The notes under the pieces are model-generated. The model did no database searches. It had not been told where the DNA came from and was given only the letters and a program-made list of their open reading frames with translations. This document shows positions 22,376-34,824 of a DNA stretch of 64,000 nt, in pieces. How positions within the stretch are numbered: position 1 is the stretch's first letter; the number at the start of each line of letters is the position of its first letter. The position numbers and the translations under genes were made by a program. Source of the stretch: Chimonanthus salicifolius (Eukaryota > Streptophyta > Magnoliopsida > Laurales > Calycanthaceae); the NCBI GenBank assembly GCA_013350335.1, contig CM023539.1, positions 18,998,223 to 19,062,222 of the forward strand, in the 5' to 3' direction.

Positions 22376-23219
22376 CTATCCTTTCTTGTTTCTTTTATAT
22401 TTTCTATGTATTTTCTACATTTTGATTCAATTCCTTGCACGATATTAAGTATTATTCATCCCTTCATACTTCAATAAAAATTCATATTCCATTCCCCACA
22501 CTCACAAATAATCCACACAACTTTACATCTCACTTATGCATTATGTTTGCTACATGACATTCCATTTCATTCTAAGTTAGAGTTTATATTTCATTTCATT
22601 TCATTTATTTAAAGATAATCACATTGACTTATTAGATTGAAATTCTGGGGTGTTACAATACTAACACCTTATGGAATTTTCATCCCGAAGATTTGATAGG
22701 GTTCGGGTCCAGAGTATCCCTTTATAAGTAATCTCAAATTAATTGTCATTATCTCCCATACTTGTTTCCGAGTAATTGTTTCATTGCCACATTGTTTCCC
22801 AACCAATTCCTTCGATGTTTATACATCTGTTCTTCCATGGACTTCTTTAAAAGACTTTGTGACAATGGAAGGGTCATTAGTAATTAAGACCATCATTTTG
22901 GGACTAGTTCATCAAAACCTTCCATATCGATGGTGGTGTGCCATTTTAGTTTGCTACAACATTCACGTGACATGACACATTGGGTCTAATACTCCTTTTT
23001 AGTCCGGAGGGGGAAACACCACCAACATTTGAAAGACTTATGCCATCTTCTTCCTTTGTTGTACATCCGATTTTCCCATATTAAAATGGTCTTGTGCTTG
23101 TGGAAAGAAAACGGAGTTGATTTAGCCTTCCTATACTTTCTCCATTCATAATATACCATGATTTCCTTTTGCCATTTGTAATCATCTCCTTACTAAAGTC
23201 TCATACTTGCGTTGCTATC
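22376..23219 (-). mobile_element. Minus-strand chromovirus-like 3' end (LTR start plus internal tail)
   Basis: On the minus strand 22657 begins TGTAACACCCCAGAATTTC, the start of an LTR of the same type as element D, and 22376-22656 is its first 280 bases. To the right, 22658-23219 is internal sequence. Its first part, read on the minus strand, ends TTCGGGATGAAAATTCC before the LTR, parallel to TTCGGGACGAAAATTTT beside D's LTR, the end of a chromovirus integrase region. The reading frame is not recoverable. Confidence 0.5.
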
Positions 23220-23224
23220 AATAT

Positions 23225-23487
23225 TGTTAGTGCCACGGCTTTGCCGAGTTCCTAAGTTTGTCAATTCCATGTCTCGTGAAGAAGTACTTACTAGAAGCTT
23301 GAAGAACTCAAGGTGATCAAGAATGAAGATCATGCTCTACCGGATTGAAGATCATCGTTACAGCAATCACAAAAAACAAGTATGTGACCATAGATGACTC
23401 TAGATGGAACCCACACCTTAGAGAGGATCATCCCTATGCTTAGTTGCTTATGTTGGTAATGGACATAATACGCCTAGACAAGAAGCT
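23225..23487 (+). mobile_element. Oldest copia LTR of the nest, segment 1
   Basis: TGTTAGTGCCACGGC begins a Sirevirus-like LTR matching 24123-24385. It breaks at 23487, where solo LTR H inserted (TSD AAGCT at 23483-23487 and 46080-46084), and resumes at 46085. Confidence 0.85.
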
Positions 23488-24122
23488 TGTCATGCCTCGA
23501 CCCCTCCGGGCCTACTGATGTGAGATTTTTTTTTTTCTAACATTCATACTAAGCCTTTGCGGAAATCATACTTATACATGGACTCATAGCTAAGTTTGGA
23601 TTTGTCATTTGCAACCTTGGATCCAATCATACCCAGCCGATAAGATTCCCAGGCAGATGAAGGGGTTACCATCGGCTTGCATAAAACCAAAAACCTCGAC
23701 AAATTCCACCTCGACGCATAGTATGTGGATATTCTACTAATCAACATATAATCTATAACTTGACCTCTTAAGAAAGTCCAAGTATAAAAATGTCACACAT
23801 AATCTACCTAATATTCACCATCAATCAATCCCATCTACATCAGAATTGCACATCAGAAATTGAAGTAGACTTTATTACATTTTACAGTGTTTCAAACGAA
23901 CACCATTAAGGGTTTATTACATCGCATGTTCAAACGTTCAATATCTAATAAGATAAACGAGAAATCCCAATAATGGGTAAATAGCTAAAGGGCTTCCACC
24001 CTTTTCTACAGCTGAAGATCCTCCTATTTTTCATCCCCCGGATTTCCTGTTTTGTAAGGAGTGTGAGCTTTACAAGCTCAGTGAAGAGAAAACAACAGAA
24101 ATTCATAGATAATAAAGCATAT
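23488..24122 (-). mobile_element. Solo LTR H, left segment
   Basis: Begins TGTCATGCCTCGACC. H ends at 46079 (...GTTATTATA) and is bracketed by AAGCT. The reverse complement of the right end, TATAATAACCTGACCC, resembles the starts of the other LTRs, so H is read as minus strand. It is interrupted at 24122 by the copia element. Excluding that insertion H is about 3.18 kb with no coding sequence. Confidence 0.75.
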
Positions 24123-25805
24123 TGATAGTTTCTCGGCCTTGCCGAATCTCTGTTTGTTAATTCCATGACTCAGAAAGAAGCACTTGCTAAAGAAGCTTGG
24201 AGATGCAAGATGATCGAGAAAGAAGATCATGCTCCACCAAGTTAAAAGCTCATCCGTAAGGCAATCACAAAAACAGGTAATTGGCCATAGATGACCTTAA
24301 ATGGTACCCACACCTTAGAGAGGACTACCTCTAGGCTTAGTTGAACAAATGGTAAATCCATAAAGAAGCCTAAGAAAGGATGTTAGACAGTGAACTTGGA
24401 AATATGAATTATATTCACTATCAGCTCGACCACTCGTTCTCACCGATCCCTCGGTGGAGACAAGATCGACCCATCGTGGTCAGGGATTGGTTGGCCATAT
24501 TGATAGAGGTTCTGGATCAAAGAACTGTCATTCTAGGTAAGCCTTTAACCAAGAGTGTCGTATGCATCTACCCCTCGGTGATGAACTTAAACGACCCCTC
24601 GTGGTCGACGACTCATTGGTATAAAACTTGTGAGTTCTTAACTGTGAACTCATGAGGGCTTTCGATAAAACAAATATCTCGGTATTTCAAGACCGATCGA
24701 GAGTAACAGGACCGACCCTCAGTAAAGGGCGACAGGTCATTCTGGGTGATAGATTTCTTACATGAAGCTACTGTCAGTATGGTTTGCCACAGATTGAGAC
24801 ACCCGTATGGACTGACCTCTCGGTGTTAAAACTATCGATCCATCGGCGACACCAACCTGTTGACTTGGAGCTATTAATGCCGTTGGGAGTGCATTTAATG
24901 CGCAACGGTTGGGTGGTTGAACGGTAATAAATATGAACACCAACCCATCGGTGCCACCGACATATTGGTTCTGGATAGTCAGAAAGGCCATTAATACTTC
25001 TCTATAAATTTGCGTGTTGGGTGATCGTTTTACTATCTTCCTTGAGCTGAGAAGAGTTATATACTCTAAAAAACGATCAACACTCTACTTAAAAGAATCA
25101 TAAACAACCAATCTATTGATTGTCTTTGAAAGTGAGAAAGAGAGGAGGAAAAAAAAATCATAAACAACCAATCCACTGATTTAGTTTGCAAGTGAGAAAG
25201 ACATAAACTAAGAATCCTGAAATCAGTTTCCTTGTCACCCTGAGATTGTGATTGCTGTATGACGGCTACAAGGACGACACTCAATGAGTGGGATCTTCAA
25301 AAAGCACATATCAGTGAGAAGGAGCTTCAACGCAAGTGCTTTTTGGTTTTAATTTTATTTTTCAAACCTTTGACTCGAAAGTGGATTAAAGGGGATTTTC
25401 TCCAGAACAACTATAAAAAACTCTAGAGAGCTGTCTCTGGCACAGTGGTGGGCCGAATTCCCTGCCGATTGAGTGAGGTGGAATTCATACTCTAATTGTG
25501 AGGGTGTAAGTCCCCACATCATGAATTTTGAGATAACTCAAGGTTGAGCGAGTCCTAACAGTGGATGTAGGTTGGCGAACCGAACTACGTTATATTCTGT
25601 GTCCTTCTGTTTGTGGTATTAGAACTATTTTCTTGTGTTGATTACTTAATTACATTTGCTAACACACACTCACGCGATTGATATATCTGTTGCGTTTAAA
25701 TTAATCAATTGAGTAAATTTTAAAAGGACCAACGATTTTAGAATTACCTATTCACCCCCTCCTCTAGGGTCAATTGTGTTGTTCTAGCTCTCAAGGGGAC
25801 TTTCA
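24123..25805 (+). mobile_element. 5' LTR of copia element
   Basis: 1683 bp, starts TGATAGTTTC (TGTTAGTGTC in the 3' LTR), ends GGGGACTTTCA. U3 is studded with ACCGACC..TCGG-type short palindromes, and a TATA box lies at 25001. Contains the uninterrupted version of the site (GATCAACACTC at 25076) where A sits in the 3' LTR. Confidence 0.92.
25001..25010 (+). promoter_or_regulatory. LTR TATA box
   Basis: TCTATAAATT follows the palindrome-rich U3. The equivalent CTCTATAAAT at 31191-31200 in the 3' LTR is conserved, supporting it as the core promoter. Confidence 0.65.
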
Positions 25806-25807
25806 AT

Positions 25808-25819
25808 TGGTATCAGAGC
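25808..25819 (+). promoter_or_regulatory. Primer-binding site (tRNA-Met)
   Basis: TGGTATCAGAGC starts two bases after the LTR end, complementary to the 3' end of initiator tRNA-Met. Confidence 0.95.
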
Positions 25820-25874
25820 CTAATGCTCGTTATAAGGATTTAACCATCCGAGAGTAGATCCAAGCTTGAACACC

Positions 25875-27775
25875 ATGGGAGATAGTCATGCAATATCCAA
25901 ACCTCTTTATTTCAATGGAACAAACTATGTCTCATGGAAAACGAAAATGAGGAGTTTCTTTGTTTCCATCGACTCATCAGTATGGGATATTGTATAGACT
26001 GGATGGGAGGAACCCATGGAAGAGAAAATGGGTAGCAACCACCACAACCGTGTTGCTAACACCCAAACCTTTTTCCTCTTGGACCCCTGCTGAGAAAGGT
26101 GCTCAGACAGTAGATGGGAAAGCCGTGAATGCGCTAAATTGTGCAGTTTCTGATAGTGAATAGAGGCCGACCATGACCTATAAAACTGCAAAGGATGCAT
26201 GGGAAGTTCTAGAGAGAACCCATGAAGGTACCTCAATAGTCAAGAGGTCGAAACTTCAGATCCTCCAAAATTAGTTTGACATTGTCAACATGAGGGAGGA
26301 TGAAGTCTTCATGGAATTTTATTCCAAAGTTAGCGATATTGTAAATCAAATGTACAATTTAGGGGAAGGGATACCTGAGGACAAAGTATGTACCAAAATT
26401 GTCTGGAATCTTGCTGAAAGATTCAAACCCAAAGTAGTAGCCATGGAGGACAACATGGATGTGTCCTTAATGAATATTGATGATTTGGTTGGTTCATTAT
26501 AAACCTATAAACTTCACTATAAACAACCAAGTGATAAATTCATTGCCTTGAAATCTTCCTTAAAACAAAAGAAGACTAAAGAAAAGGAAATTTTCGAAAG
26601 ATGAACTCTCAAGTGATGAAATGGCAATGTTTGCCAAAAAGTTTTATAAATACTTTGTAAAAAGAAATAACTTGAGAAGAATGGGTAAGGGTGAAACAAG
26701 TAAAAATAACCCAAGAAGGCATGAGAAGATTAGAGGGAAAGAGAGAGAGAGAGGATAACAAGGAGCAGACCTGTTGTAATTGTGGGGGAAGATGACACTT
26801 CATGAATGAATGTCCCTCAGATAAACTAAAGAAGGCTATGAATGTGGGTGTAACCCATGTTGAAACTTCTGAATCTGAAAGTGATTCAGATGATGAAACC
26901 CAACAAAAAGTTGATATATCAAAAGGTTTCATAGCCTCGATCATATGTGATCAAGAAAATCCCACAATTGAAATATTGGAAGAGAATGGAGAAGATGAAA
27001 ATCTTGAAGCCTCCTACAATGCCTTGTTCCTTGAGAGTGAGAGGTTATCCAAGAAACTAAACAAGGTTAAAAACAAAAACTTGAATCTCTCTAATCAAAT
27101 GGAATATTTAAAAACTGAAAAATCTCTCCTAACCTCTAAGTTGGAACTCTCTGAAAAAAAAACTCTTAACTAAAGGAGAGTAATAAAAGTCTTCAAGAAT
27201 AAATAAGTACACATTGCAAGGATGTCGAAAATTTATGGCAACACAACAAACTTCTTGAAGAAGATGTTAAAAAACTATCTTTGGAAGTTAAAGAATTAAA
27301 AACTCATAAAGAAAAATTCCAAGATAAGTTTACCCAAGGAGATGAAAGGCTTAAAAGACTCCTTGATGTAGGTAGACAACATGGTGATAGGTCTGGCGTC
27401 GGTGCTTCATCCACCAAAGAACCTATACATCATGGGATGCATAGAAAAAACAAGTATCTCTCACCTTTCAAAGGATAAGTGCATTTTCTGCCACAAGGAT
27501 GGGCATTTCAAAAGAAATTGCTATCATCTGAAGAGATACATAAAAAGGAAAGCACAAAAGCACAATCAAGTAAAGTCTATGATTAAAAGACATCCACCAA
27601 CATCCAACCTTAAAAGAAACCCAAGGAAGGTGGATACAAGGAAAGACTCTTTGTTAAGACAGATTAATCATGTCTTAAAAGAGTTGATGGATCCCAAAGT
27701 CGGTCTTCAAAGGTACGATCGTAGGAGTGTGTATGCAACACTAAATGCCATAATCTTTGTACGTAGGATATAGAC
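25875..27775 (+). pseudogene. Broken copia gag with two zinc knuckles
   Basis: ATG at 25875 opens MGDSHAISKPLYFNGTNYVS followed by WKTKM, the N-terminal motif of plant copia gag. The UBN2-type capsid core follows (YNLGEGIPEDKVCTKIVWNL, ERFKPKVVAMED, DDLVGSL, up to about 26500). A first CCHC knuckle lies near 26770-26812 (CCNCGGR, stop, HFMNEC), an acidic Ser/Glu region at about 26850-26900, a long coiled coil at 27000-27330 and a second CCHC knuckle at 27480-27522 (CIFCHKDGHFKRNC). Lesions include TAG codons at about 25995 and 26274 where CAG is expected, TGA inside knuckle 1, and several frameshifts (near 26060, 26580, 27170, 27450). The coiled coil between two knuckles is typical of Sirevirus gag. 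No protease follows. Confidence 0.85.
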
Positions 27776-28564
27776 CACTAATCATGTTTTATTTTGGTTT
27801 AAGATTCACTTTCATATCTTAAACCACTACAAATGAACTCACAAGAGACCATGTGAGTTCACATAGCAGAAAAATGCTATGACATGATGAAATAAACTGG
27901 ATAAATAAAAGTCTAGAATGTACTCTTCCTGGCTATATTACATATTCTACTTGGAAAACTATACATTTCATTCAAAGTATTTTGAATTGTATGTGTCTTG
28001 GGATGTGAATTTTGATTATGTGCATGTTAAATGATTTGATGAATTATGTTTGGCGTATCTATGAATTAAAACAAATCTATGTATGATGTATAAGATTCCA
28101 TCAAGTTGCACATTTCAAAGATGATTGCTCTGCAATATGAACCTCTTGGTGTAGGCGACATGTCAATCAATAAGACCGGTCAGTGTGATAGACATGTCGA
28201 TACTGTGCCAAATTGAGCATTGTTGAAAAAGGGGAAAAAGTTGACTTGTCGATAGAACTGACATGTCTGTGAGATAGAAGGTTTAAAATAAAAGGGTCCC
28301 TTTCTGCGAAAGCGATAATACATTTGAATTCGTTGTCTCCCCTCCCGCTAAGGTCTGGTGGTCCCTCATTCTCCTCCCATACCCTAGATCAGTCGGTAGG
28401 ACCTCTCGGAGTGATTTTTCACTGGAAACCATAGGGTTTTCGTTCTTTGCGTCCCTAAAAGCCAGAAAATCATCATTTCTATGATTTCCCTAAATCAGGT
28501 TAGGCTCAGTCATCTCCTCATCCATTTTCGAACTATTGGTTGAGGATCCCCTCTAGGAAAACCC
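27776..28564. other. Internal non-coding region between gag and 3' ORF
   Basis: About 790 bases with no readable pol. An autonomous copia element would carry protease, integrase, RT and RNase H here (over 3 kb). The last 250 bases (AAAGGGTCCC..TGCG to GAAACCATAGGGTTT) align in reverse with 3760-3930, so the leader of the 3' ORF is conserved between the two elements. Confidence 0.6.
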
Positions 28565-29134
28565 ATGCCTAGAAAGATGTCAGCTTAGACACGTCTCGAG
28601 ACCACTGTAGAAAGAGGAGAAACTAGTCGTGCTAGTCGATGGACCAAAAGAACAAAAAGGTCTGCCTTTCGATCGTGCCCTGGGTCGAGCTCTGAAAATC
28701 CTGTGTATGTTTAGGATCAACAAGAAATCCAACCAGAGGAGGAAGAAGAGCCCATCGATGACAAAGGTGTCATCTTCGTCAAAGAGCAATGTGAAGTAAG
28801 GAAAAAGGATGCTGAAGAAGGGAATGGTCGTCAAATTGGTAACAAAGACCATATCGGTATCCCCAATGACAACAGTGAGGAGGATAGTTCCAGCTCTGAT
28901 GATTTTTGGAGTGACTCTGAGGAGGAAGAAGAAAATGAATACCCTTCTCAAGAAAATGTCAATCTGGGAAGAAAGGTCTCAAAACTAGAAAAAAGAATGC
29001 ACTATTTTGAAAATAGTATGGGGAGTATCCGGTTAACTATCCAGGATTTAGTTTCCACTGTCTCCCTCTTTGACAGAGTTCCAGACACCCCGTCTCCTCC
29101 TCCTCCAGTACCTCCTCAAGATGGCTCTGCTTAG
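28565..29134 (+). pseudogene. Acidic coiled-coil 3' accessory ORF of copia element
   Basis: A single frame of 190 codons (28565 to TAG 29132-29134) interrupted only by two TAG codons (28586 and 28709), both in places consistent with an original CAG. Order: basic Arg/Ser-rich N-terminus (TSRASRWTKRTKRSAFRS), an acidic stretch (QPEEEEEPIDD, then SEEDSSSSDDFWSDSEEEEE), a short coiled coil (SKLEKRMHYFENSMGSIRLT) and a proline-rich end (PDTPSPPPPVPPQDGSA). The order recurs in the relic at 3190-3671, so it is a family feature and not chance. The position between gag/pol and the 3' LTR corresponds to the Sirevirus env-like ORF, but no signal peptide or membrane segment is visible. Function unknown. 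Confidence 0.65.
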
Positions 29135-30301
29135 ACTAGTTTTTCATGTTCTATGTTTTTGAAAAACTTCGATCAAGCATCCATGATGTCCCCTTCTCAA
29201 AACCATATTTACTCAATGCACATTTTTCTTAATGAAATGATATGGTTTGGTTTTGAATGATGTGTGTATTACCGTGTTTTTGTATGCCTTTTATCTCTAA
29301 GTCTAAGGTTAACATGGTCTTGTTAAATAGACTGACAGGCAGGATTGAATGAGTTGGTTTTGTATTGGCATGTTAGGAGGATATGGATCGGGGTAAGGAG
29401 GCACACATCCTTGGAGTTTTGGGGTGCACAAAAAATGTGTTGATTAGCTGTTGTCACTGGTCTTGACAGAGTATGGAGGAAGGCTAATGCAAGCTGAAAA
29501 TGAAGCTTGATGAAAAATAAACTTAGAGCCAGCTAAGCTTATGGAGGAGATGATCTGGAGAAGCCAGAAAGTATAGCTTACTCCATGGAGGAGATGAGTC
29601 ACAAAAGCTACAAAAGATAACTTGGAGAATGGGAAAAGACTTTAGGGAAGCTAAGTCAATGAGCTTGTCCCAAGGAAGAAATCAGCTAAACTGGATTTTA
29701 GCTTGAGTAGGAGAAGCCTTGTTGCACAAGGAAGTACATTAAGCCGTAGGGGAGAACCATGACTTGCAGCAGAACTTATTTAATCACTAAGTGCAAAAAG
29801 CTTAGATGAAGTGCTGTTGATATCTACTAAACCTTTGTCAATTGTATGACAAAATGGAGGAGAAATTAGTAGAAGTTGTAAGCATGAGGGAGTGTAAGAT
29901 AAAGCCGAAGTACTTGGGCCTCTAGAAAAGAGAGGAATATGATGAAGCCAATGGACATGGGGAGAATATCTATGCTTGCTTGGATTTTGGGAAATCAAAC
30001 TCAAGAAAATTGGGGGAGAAAATCTTCTCAACACTGGGTATTGTTGTTGGCTAGAAAATCATGTTTAGTCCTTTGATTTATGTTTTGGATTAACTCCTCT
30101 AATGATTTCTCTAGTGTTTCTTGCTCATGTGCTTAAACAAAAAATCATGATTTGAAGCAAACAGAACAAGAATATGTGAAGATCATAATTTTGTTGTCCA
30201 TTTGAATATGTACATGTGATGTAATATTTTGTATCCAAATGTGTTGTAATAAGGGTGGGCTTGTAATTGGGTTAGCTTCTAGGTTTTATAATGAAATTGA
30301 C
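29135..30301 (+). mobile_element. 3' internal non-coding region of copia element
   Basis: Purine-rich sequence with degenerate repeats of ATGGAGGAGATGA and AAAGCTACAAAAGA-like phrases (29530-29700), then AT-rich DNA leading to the PPT. The last 130 bases match 7501-7645 in reverse. No ORF is supported. Confidence 0.7.
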
Positions 30302-30313
30302 AAAGGGGGAGAT
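30302..30313 (+). promoter_or_regulatory. Polypurine tract
   Basis: AAAGGGGGAGAT directly precedes the 3' LTR start at 30314. The same tract in reverse precedes the LTR at 7488. Confidence 0.9.
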
Positions 30314-31271
30314 TGTTAGTGTCCAGCCCTGCCGAGTCCCTGTTTGTCAATTACATGACATGGGAAGAAGCACTTGTTAAAGAAGCTTGAAGAATCAAGA
30401 TGATCGAGAAACAATATCATGCTCCACCAAGTTCAAAGCTGATCGGTATGGCAATCATAAAAATAGGTAATTGGTCATAGATGACCTTAGGTGGTACCCA
30501 CACCTTAGAGAGGACTATCTCTAGGCGTAGTTGAACAAATGGTAAATCCATAAATAAGTCTAAGAGAGGATGTTGGATAGTGAACTTGGAAGTATGAATT
30601 ATGTTCACTGTTAGCTCGATCAGTCGTTCTCACTGACCCCTCGGTGAAGACATGATCGACCCATCGTGGTCAAGGATTGGTCAGCCAGAATGAGAGAGGT
30701 TCTAGATCAAATAACTGTCATTCTAGGTAAGCCTCTGACCGAGAGTCTCGTATGCACCGACCCCTCGGTGCTGAACTTAAACGACCCCTCGTGGTCAACG
30801 ACTAATCGGTATAAAACTTGTGAGCTCTGGACTGTGAATTCATGAGGGGTCTTGATAAAACAAACATCTCGGTATTTCAAGATCGATAGAGAGTAACAGG
30901 ACCGACCCCTCGGTAATGTGCTACAAGTCGTTCTGCGTGACAGGTTTGTGCCTTGAAACTTCTGTCTGCATGGTTTGCTCCACATCGAGACACCCGTATG
31001 GACCGACCTCTCGGTGCCATAACTGTCGACCCATCGGCGACACTGACTTGTCGACCGGGAAGTATTAAAGCCGTTGGGAGTGCATTTAATGCGCAACGGT
31101 CGGGTGGTTGAACGGTAATAAATATGAACACCGACCCATCAGTGCCACCGACCTGTCGGTTCTGGACAGTCAGAAAGACCGTTAATACTCCTCTATAAAT
31201 ATGGGTGTTGGGTGATCATTTTACTATCTTCCTTGAGCTGAGAAGAGTTATTTACTTTAAGGAACGATCAA
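30314..31271 (+). mobile_element. 3' LTR of copia element, segment 1
   Basis: TGTTAGTGTCC onward, co-linear with 24123-25079. Interrupted after GATCAA by solo LTR A. Contains the conserved TATA at 31191. Confidence 0.92.
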
Positions 31272-32751
31272 TGCAACACCCGTAATTTTCATCACATATA
31301 AAATAATGGATTGGTCTATTTTAAATTACAAATTTATTGAATTTAATATTGATGGTTGAAATGGACCTTGAATGGGTAAGGAATTGGGTCAATTACCCAA
31401 TAAAGATCCAATGGATCATGGATAGGATTTGATTTGAAAGTAATTGGGTAAAATGTAATTAAATGGGTCAATTGTCCAATTAGGACCCAATGGGTCATAG
31501 ATGAACTGATTTGAAGGTAAATGGGTAAGATTAATTTAATTGGGTCAACTATCCAATTAAAGCCCAATGCATTGAGTCCATCTCATCCAATGAGGTGGCA
31601 GGTAAGTGACATGGCAAGGATGGGAACAACGTGCCATGTGGTGACCATGTCACCACGTGCATGGTCGGCTACGACATGGTTGACTTGGTCAACCATAAGT
31701 GAGCTCAATTGAGTTCAAATTAAATTGAGTACAAGTGTTGAGAATTAAAATTGCTTGAGTTAAGTGAGTCCAAATGGGTGAGTTCAAAGGATTGAGTTAA
31801 TAACTGAGTCGAGTTGAATGGGAAGTTGAGGAGACTTCCATTTATATATGAATTAGGAGGGAAGATGGAGAGTTTCCATCTCAATAGAGAGGAAACCCAT
31901 GCACACGTTGGGAAGGTGGAAGACCCCTTAGCTTAAGCCAAGTGTCTTCTTGGTTTCGCCAAGGGACACCTTGACTAGACAAAGACATAATGAGGGAAGA
32001 TGGAAAGACATGGGCTGTTACAAAAGGGCACAACCAAGGGGCTGCTCACACCCTTTGGCCGACCCTATCTCATTGAAACAAAGAGATTTTCTCTCTTCTC
32101 TCTCTCTTTCCATCTCTACACTTAGAGGATCAGAAAACACCAAGGAAGGAGAAGGATATAAGAGGAAAGACAGAGCAAAAGAAAGAAGGAGACGAGGAAA
32201 ATGTATGTTTTAAGTATGAGAATAATATGGAATTAAGATTAAGAGTAATCCATAGTCTTGGCCATGTTGTGGCCGAATCTATGGATTCCATAATGGATGA
32301 AATGGAATGGCCAAACTGTATTAAGGCCATAGAATGGAAATTCATTAAGGATTAGTTTCTATTTGAAACGAAAGAAAGGTGACATTCAAATCTCTGTGTT
32401 AACACAAGGATTGAATAGTTATGAAAAGATTCTAGTTTTGGCTAGAGGGTAGAGTAAAACCAACCAAGAGTTGTACGGATGATGTTAAATATGTTTTACA
32501 TTAATAAGGAATGGATTCCGTGAAAAAAGGCCTAGCCAATGAATCAAACAAAAGAGACTGACAAACATTCAGTACACTGAATCTGGGATTCAGTCGACTG
32601 AACTGGTGTTGGTTGAAGACAGAAAACCATTTCTGGGAGTTTCAGCCAACTGAATCCGGGATTCAGTCGACTGAACACAGACGTAACAAATAAGAAAAGG
32701 GATCTGGCGTGTTTCAGCCGACTGAATCACAGATTCAGTCGACTGAATGAT
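31272..32751 (+). mobile_element. Solo LTR A, left segment
   Basis: Starts TGCAACACCCG after TSD ATCAA (31267-31271). A resumes at 41025 and ends GTTATA at 42795, followed by ATCAA (42796-42800). Its own length is about 3.25 kb. No coding sequence. The last 180 bases are the start of a GTCGAC-centred palindromic repeat array into which B inserted. Confidence 0.88.
32574..32751. repeat. Double-palindrome tandem array, part 1 (in LTR A)
   Basis: Units of about 72 bases, each with two near-palindromes around CAGTCGACTGAAT and CAGCCGACTGAATC. Three copies lie here (near 32575, 32641 and 32714) and about five more at 41055-41360, so insertion B split the array. Confidence 0.85.
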
Positions 32752-33819
32752 TGTAACCCCCGGATTTTCAATTTATGAATATATATATGGAAGCACCCAT
32801 TTAAATTATGAATTAATGGAGATGGACCTTAGATGGATAAGGAGTTGGGTCAATTGCCCCATTAAGACCCAACGGATTATGGAAATGGTTCAATTGAAAT
32901 AAATAGATAAGATTTATTTAATTGGGTGAAGGTTGTCAATTGGGTCAAATGCCCAATTGGGACCTAATGGGTCATGGTTGACTTGGTCGACAACCAAATG
33001 GATTCAAACTTAATTAAAGTGTGGCTGAATTAAATTGGATTAAGTTCAAAATGAAATGAAGGAATTGAGTTGATTTTAAGTGAGTTAAATAGAATTGAAT
33101 TAAAAATATGAGTTGAGTTAAAGAGGTGAGTTGGATGGGAAGTTAATGGGACTTTCATCTTAAGTGAGTTAGGAGAGTAAATGGAGAGTTGCATCTCATA
33201 AGATCAAACCCAAGGGGTACACACGTTGGGGAGATGGGAGTTTCATCTCATGGGATGAAACTCCAAATGGATCATTAATGAGGAGGTGAAGGGTTTTTGG
33301 TTGTTACACAAGGCATACACGTTGGAGAGATGGAGGGTTTCCATCAAACGGTTGGGAGTTTCATCTCATGGGATGAAACCCCCCAAGGATAGTATTAATG
33401 ACGAGGTGAAGAGTCATAGTGGTTACAAAGGGGCACTAAAGACATCACTCAAGGCCGACTCTCTCTCATACCTACACTCTTTGGCCGAACCCTCTCTTTG
33501 GGTTTCATCTCAAGACCTCTCAAGCTCACTCTCGGCAAGGATCAAGAAAGAAGAAAGACTAAGGAAGGAAAAGAGCGGAGGAGCAAGTCGAAACAAAGGA
33601 AACCAGAGGAGTCGCGGAATCGGTAAGTACTTGATGAGATTTTAATAAGTAAGAAAAGAATGGTCAAGGATCATGGTTCGGCCCTTGCATGGCCGAACCC
33701 TAATTGTTATGTAAGTATGGAAAAGATTTCATGCATGTCTAAGATAAGGTATTATGATCAAAGATCATGGGTTGGCCTTGTATGGCCAAACCCTAAGGTT
33801 GATATGCATGGACCATTAA
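32752..33819 (+). mobile_element. Solo LTR B, left segment
   Basis: Starts TGTAACCCCCGG after TSD ATGAT (32747-32751). It resumes at 38802 and ends TGTTACA at 41019, with ATGAT at 41020-41024. Without C it is about 3.29 kb. It contains GGTTCGGCC palindromes near 33674 and 33765. Non-coding. Confidence 0.9.
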
Positions 33820-34824
33820 TGTAATAGCCCAGATTTTCAATACAATAAATATATTGGCTATTGTTTATTTTAATGGTTAAAAAAATTGAGATCCATAGAT
33901 GGAATGGATGTTTAATGGATCAAAGTTGGGGCAATGGCCCAAGTATGGTCCAATGGACCATGGATATGATCAATTCTATTTAATTGGGTCAATGACGGTC
34001 AATTGGGTCAAATGCCCAATTGGGACCCAATGGGTCAAGATGGATTGATGATTAGGAGAAATGGGTAAGTAATGGATTTAGATTCATAGATGGAATGTAT
34101 GTTAGATGGATCAAAGTTGGGGCAATGGCCCAAGTATGGTCCAATGGACCATGGATAGGCTTGCTTTTATTTAATTGGGTCAAAGTGGTCAATTGGGTCA
34201 AATGCCCAATTGGGACCCAATGGGTCAAGATGGATTGAGCATTAGGGTAAATGGGTAAGGAATGGATTTAATCGGGTCATGGGCCCAATTAAGATCAAAG
34301 GCATGGGGTCCATCTCATTGGCAAGTGTAGGAGTGGATATCCAAGTGGCATTACCAAATTGAGCCCAACTCCACCTCATCAAGTGAGGTGGCGTGTGGAC
34401 CAAGGCACATGTGGGGCCGACCACGTTGGTTGACTTGGTCAACCATGGGTGAATTAATGGATGAATTAAGGAGGATCAAGTGAATTGAGTTAAATTATTT
34501 AATTAAAATCACCTAAGTTAATTTTGAATAAATCCAAGTGGCATAGCTAAGTGGGACCCAACTCCACCTCAACAAGTGAGGTGGCGTGTGGACCAAGACA
34601 CATGTGGGGGCCGACCACCATGGTTGACTTGGTCAACCATGAGTGAGTTTATAGATGAATTAAAGTGAATCAAGTGAAATAAGTAGAATTAAATTATTAA
34701 TTGAATCACCTAAGTTAGATGGAAATAAAAAAAAAAATCAATACTTGAGTTGGGAGTTGAGTTACATTAAAATAAGATGAGTCAAATGGGAGTGAGTCAA
34801 ATAAAAGACCAAAAGATGGAGTGA

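Noticed and set aside
28565..29134. Envelope-like function for the copia 3' ORF
   Set aside because: No signal peptide, membrane segment or cleavage site is visible; only its position suggests it. Kept as an accessory ORF of unknown function.
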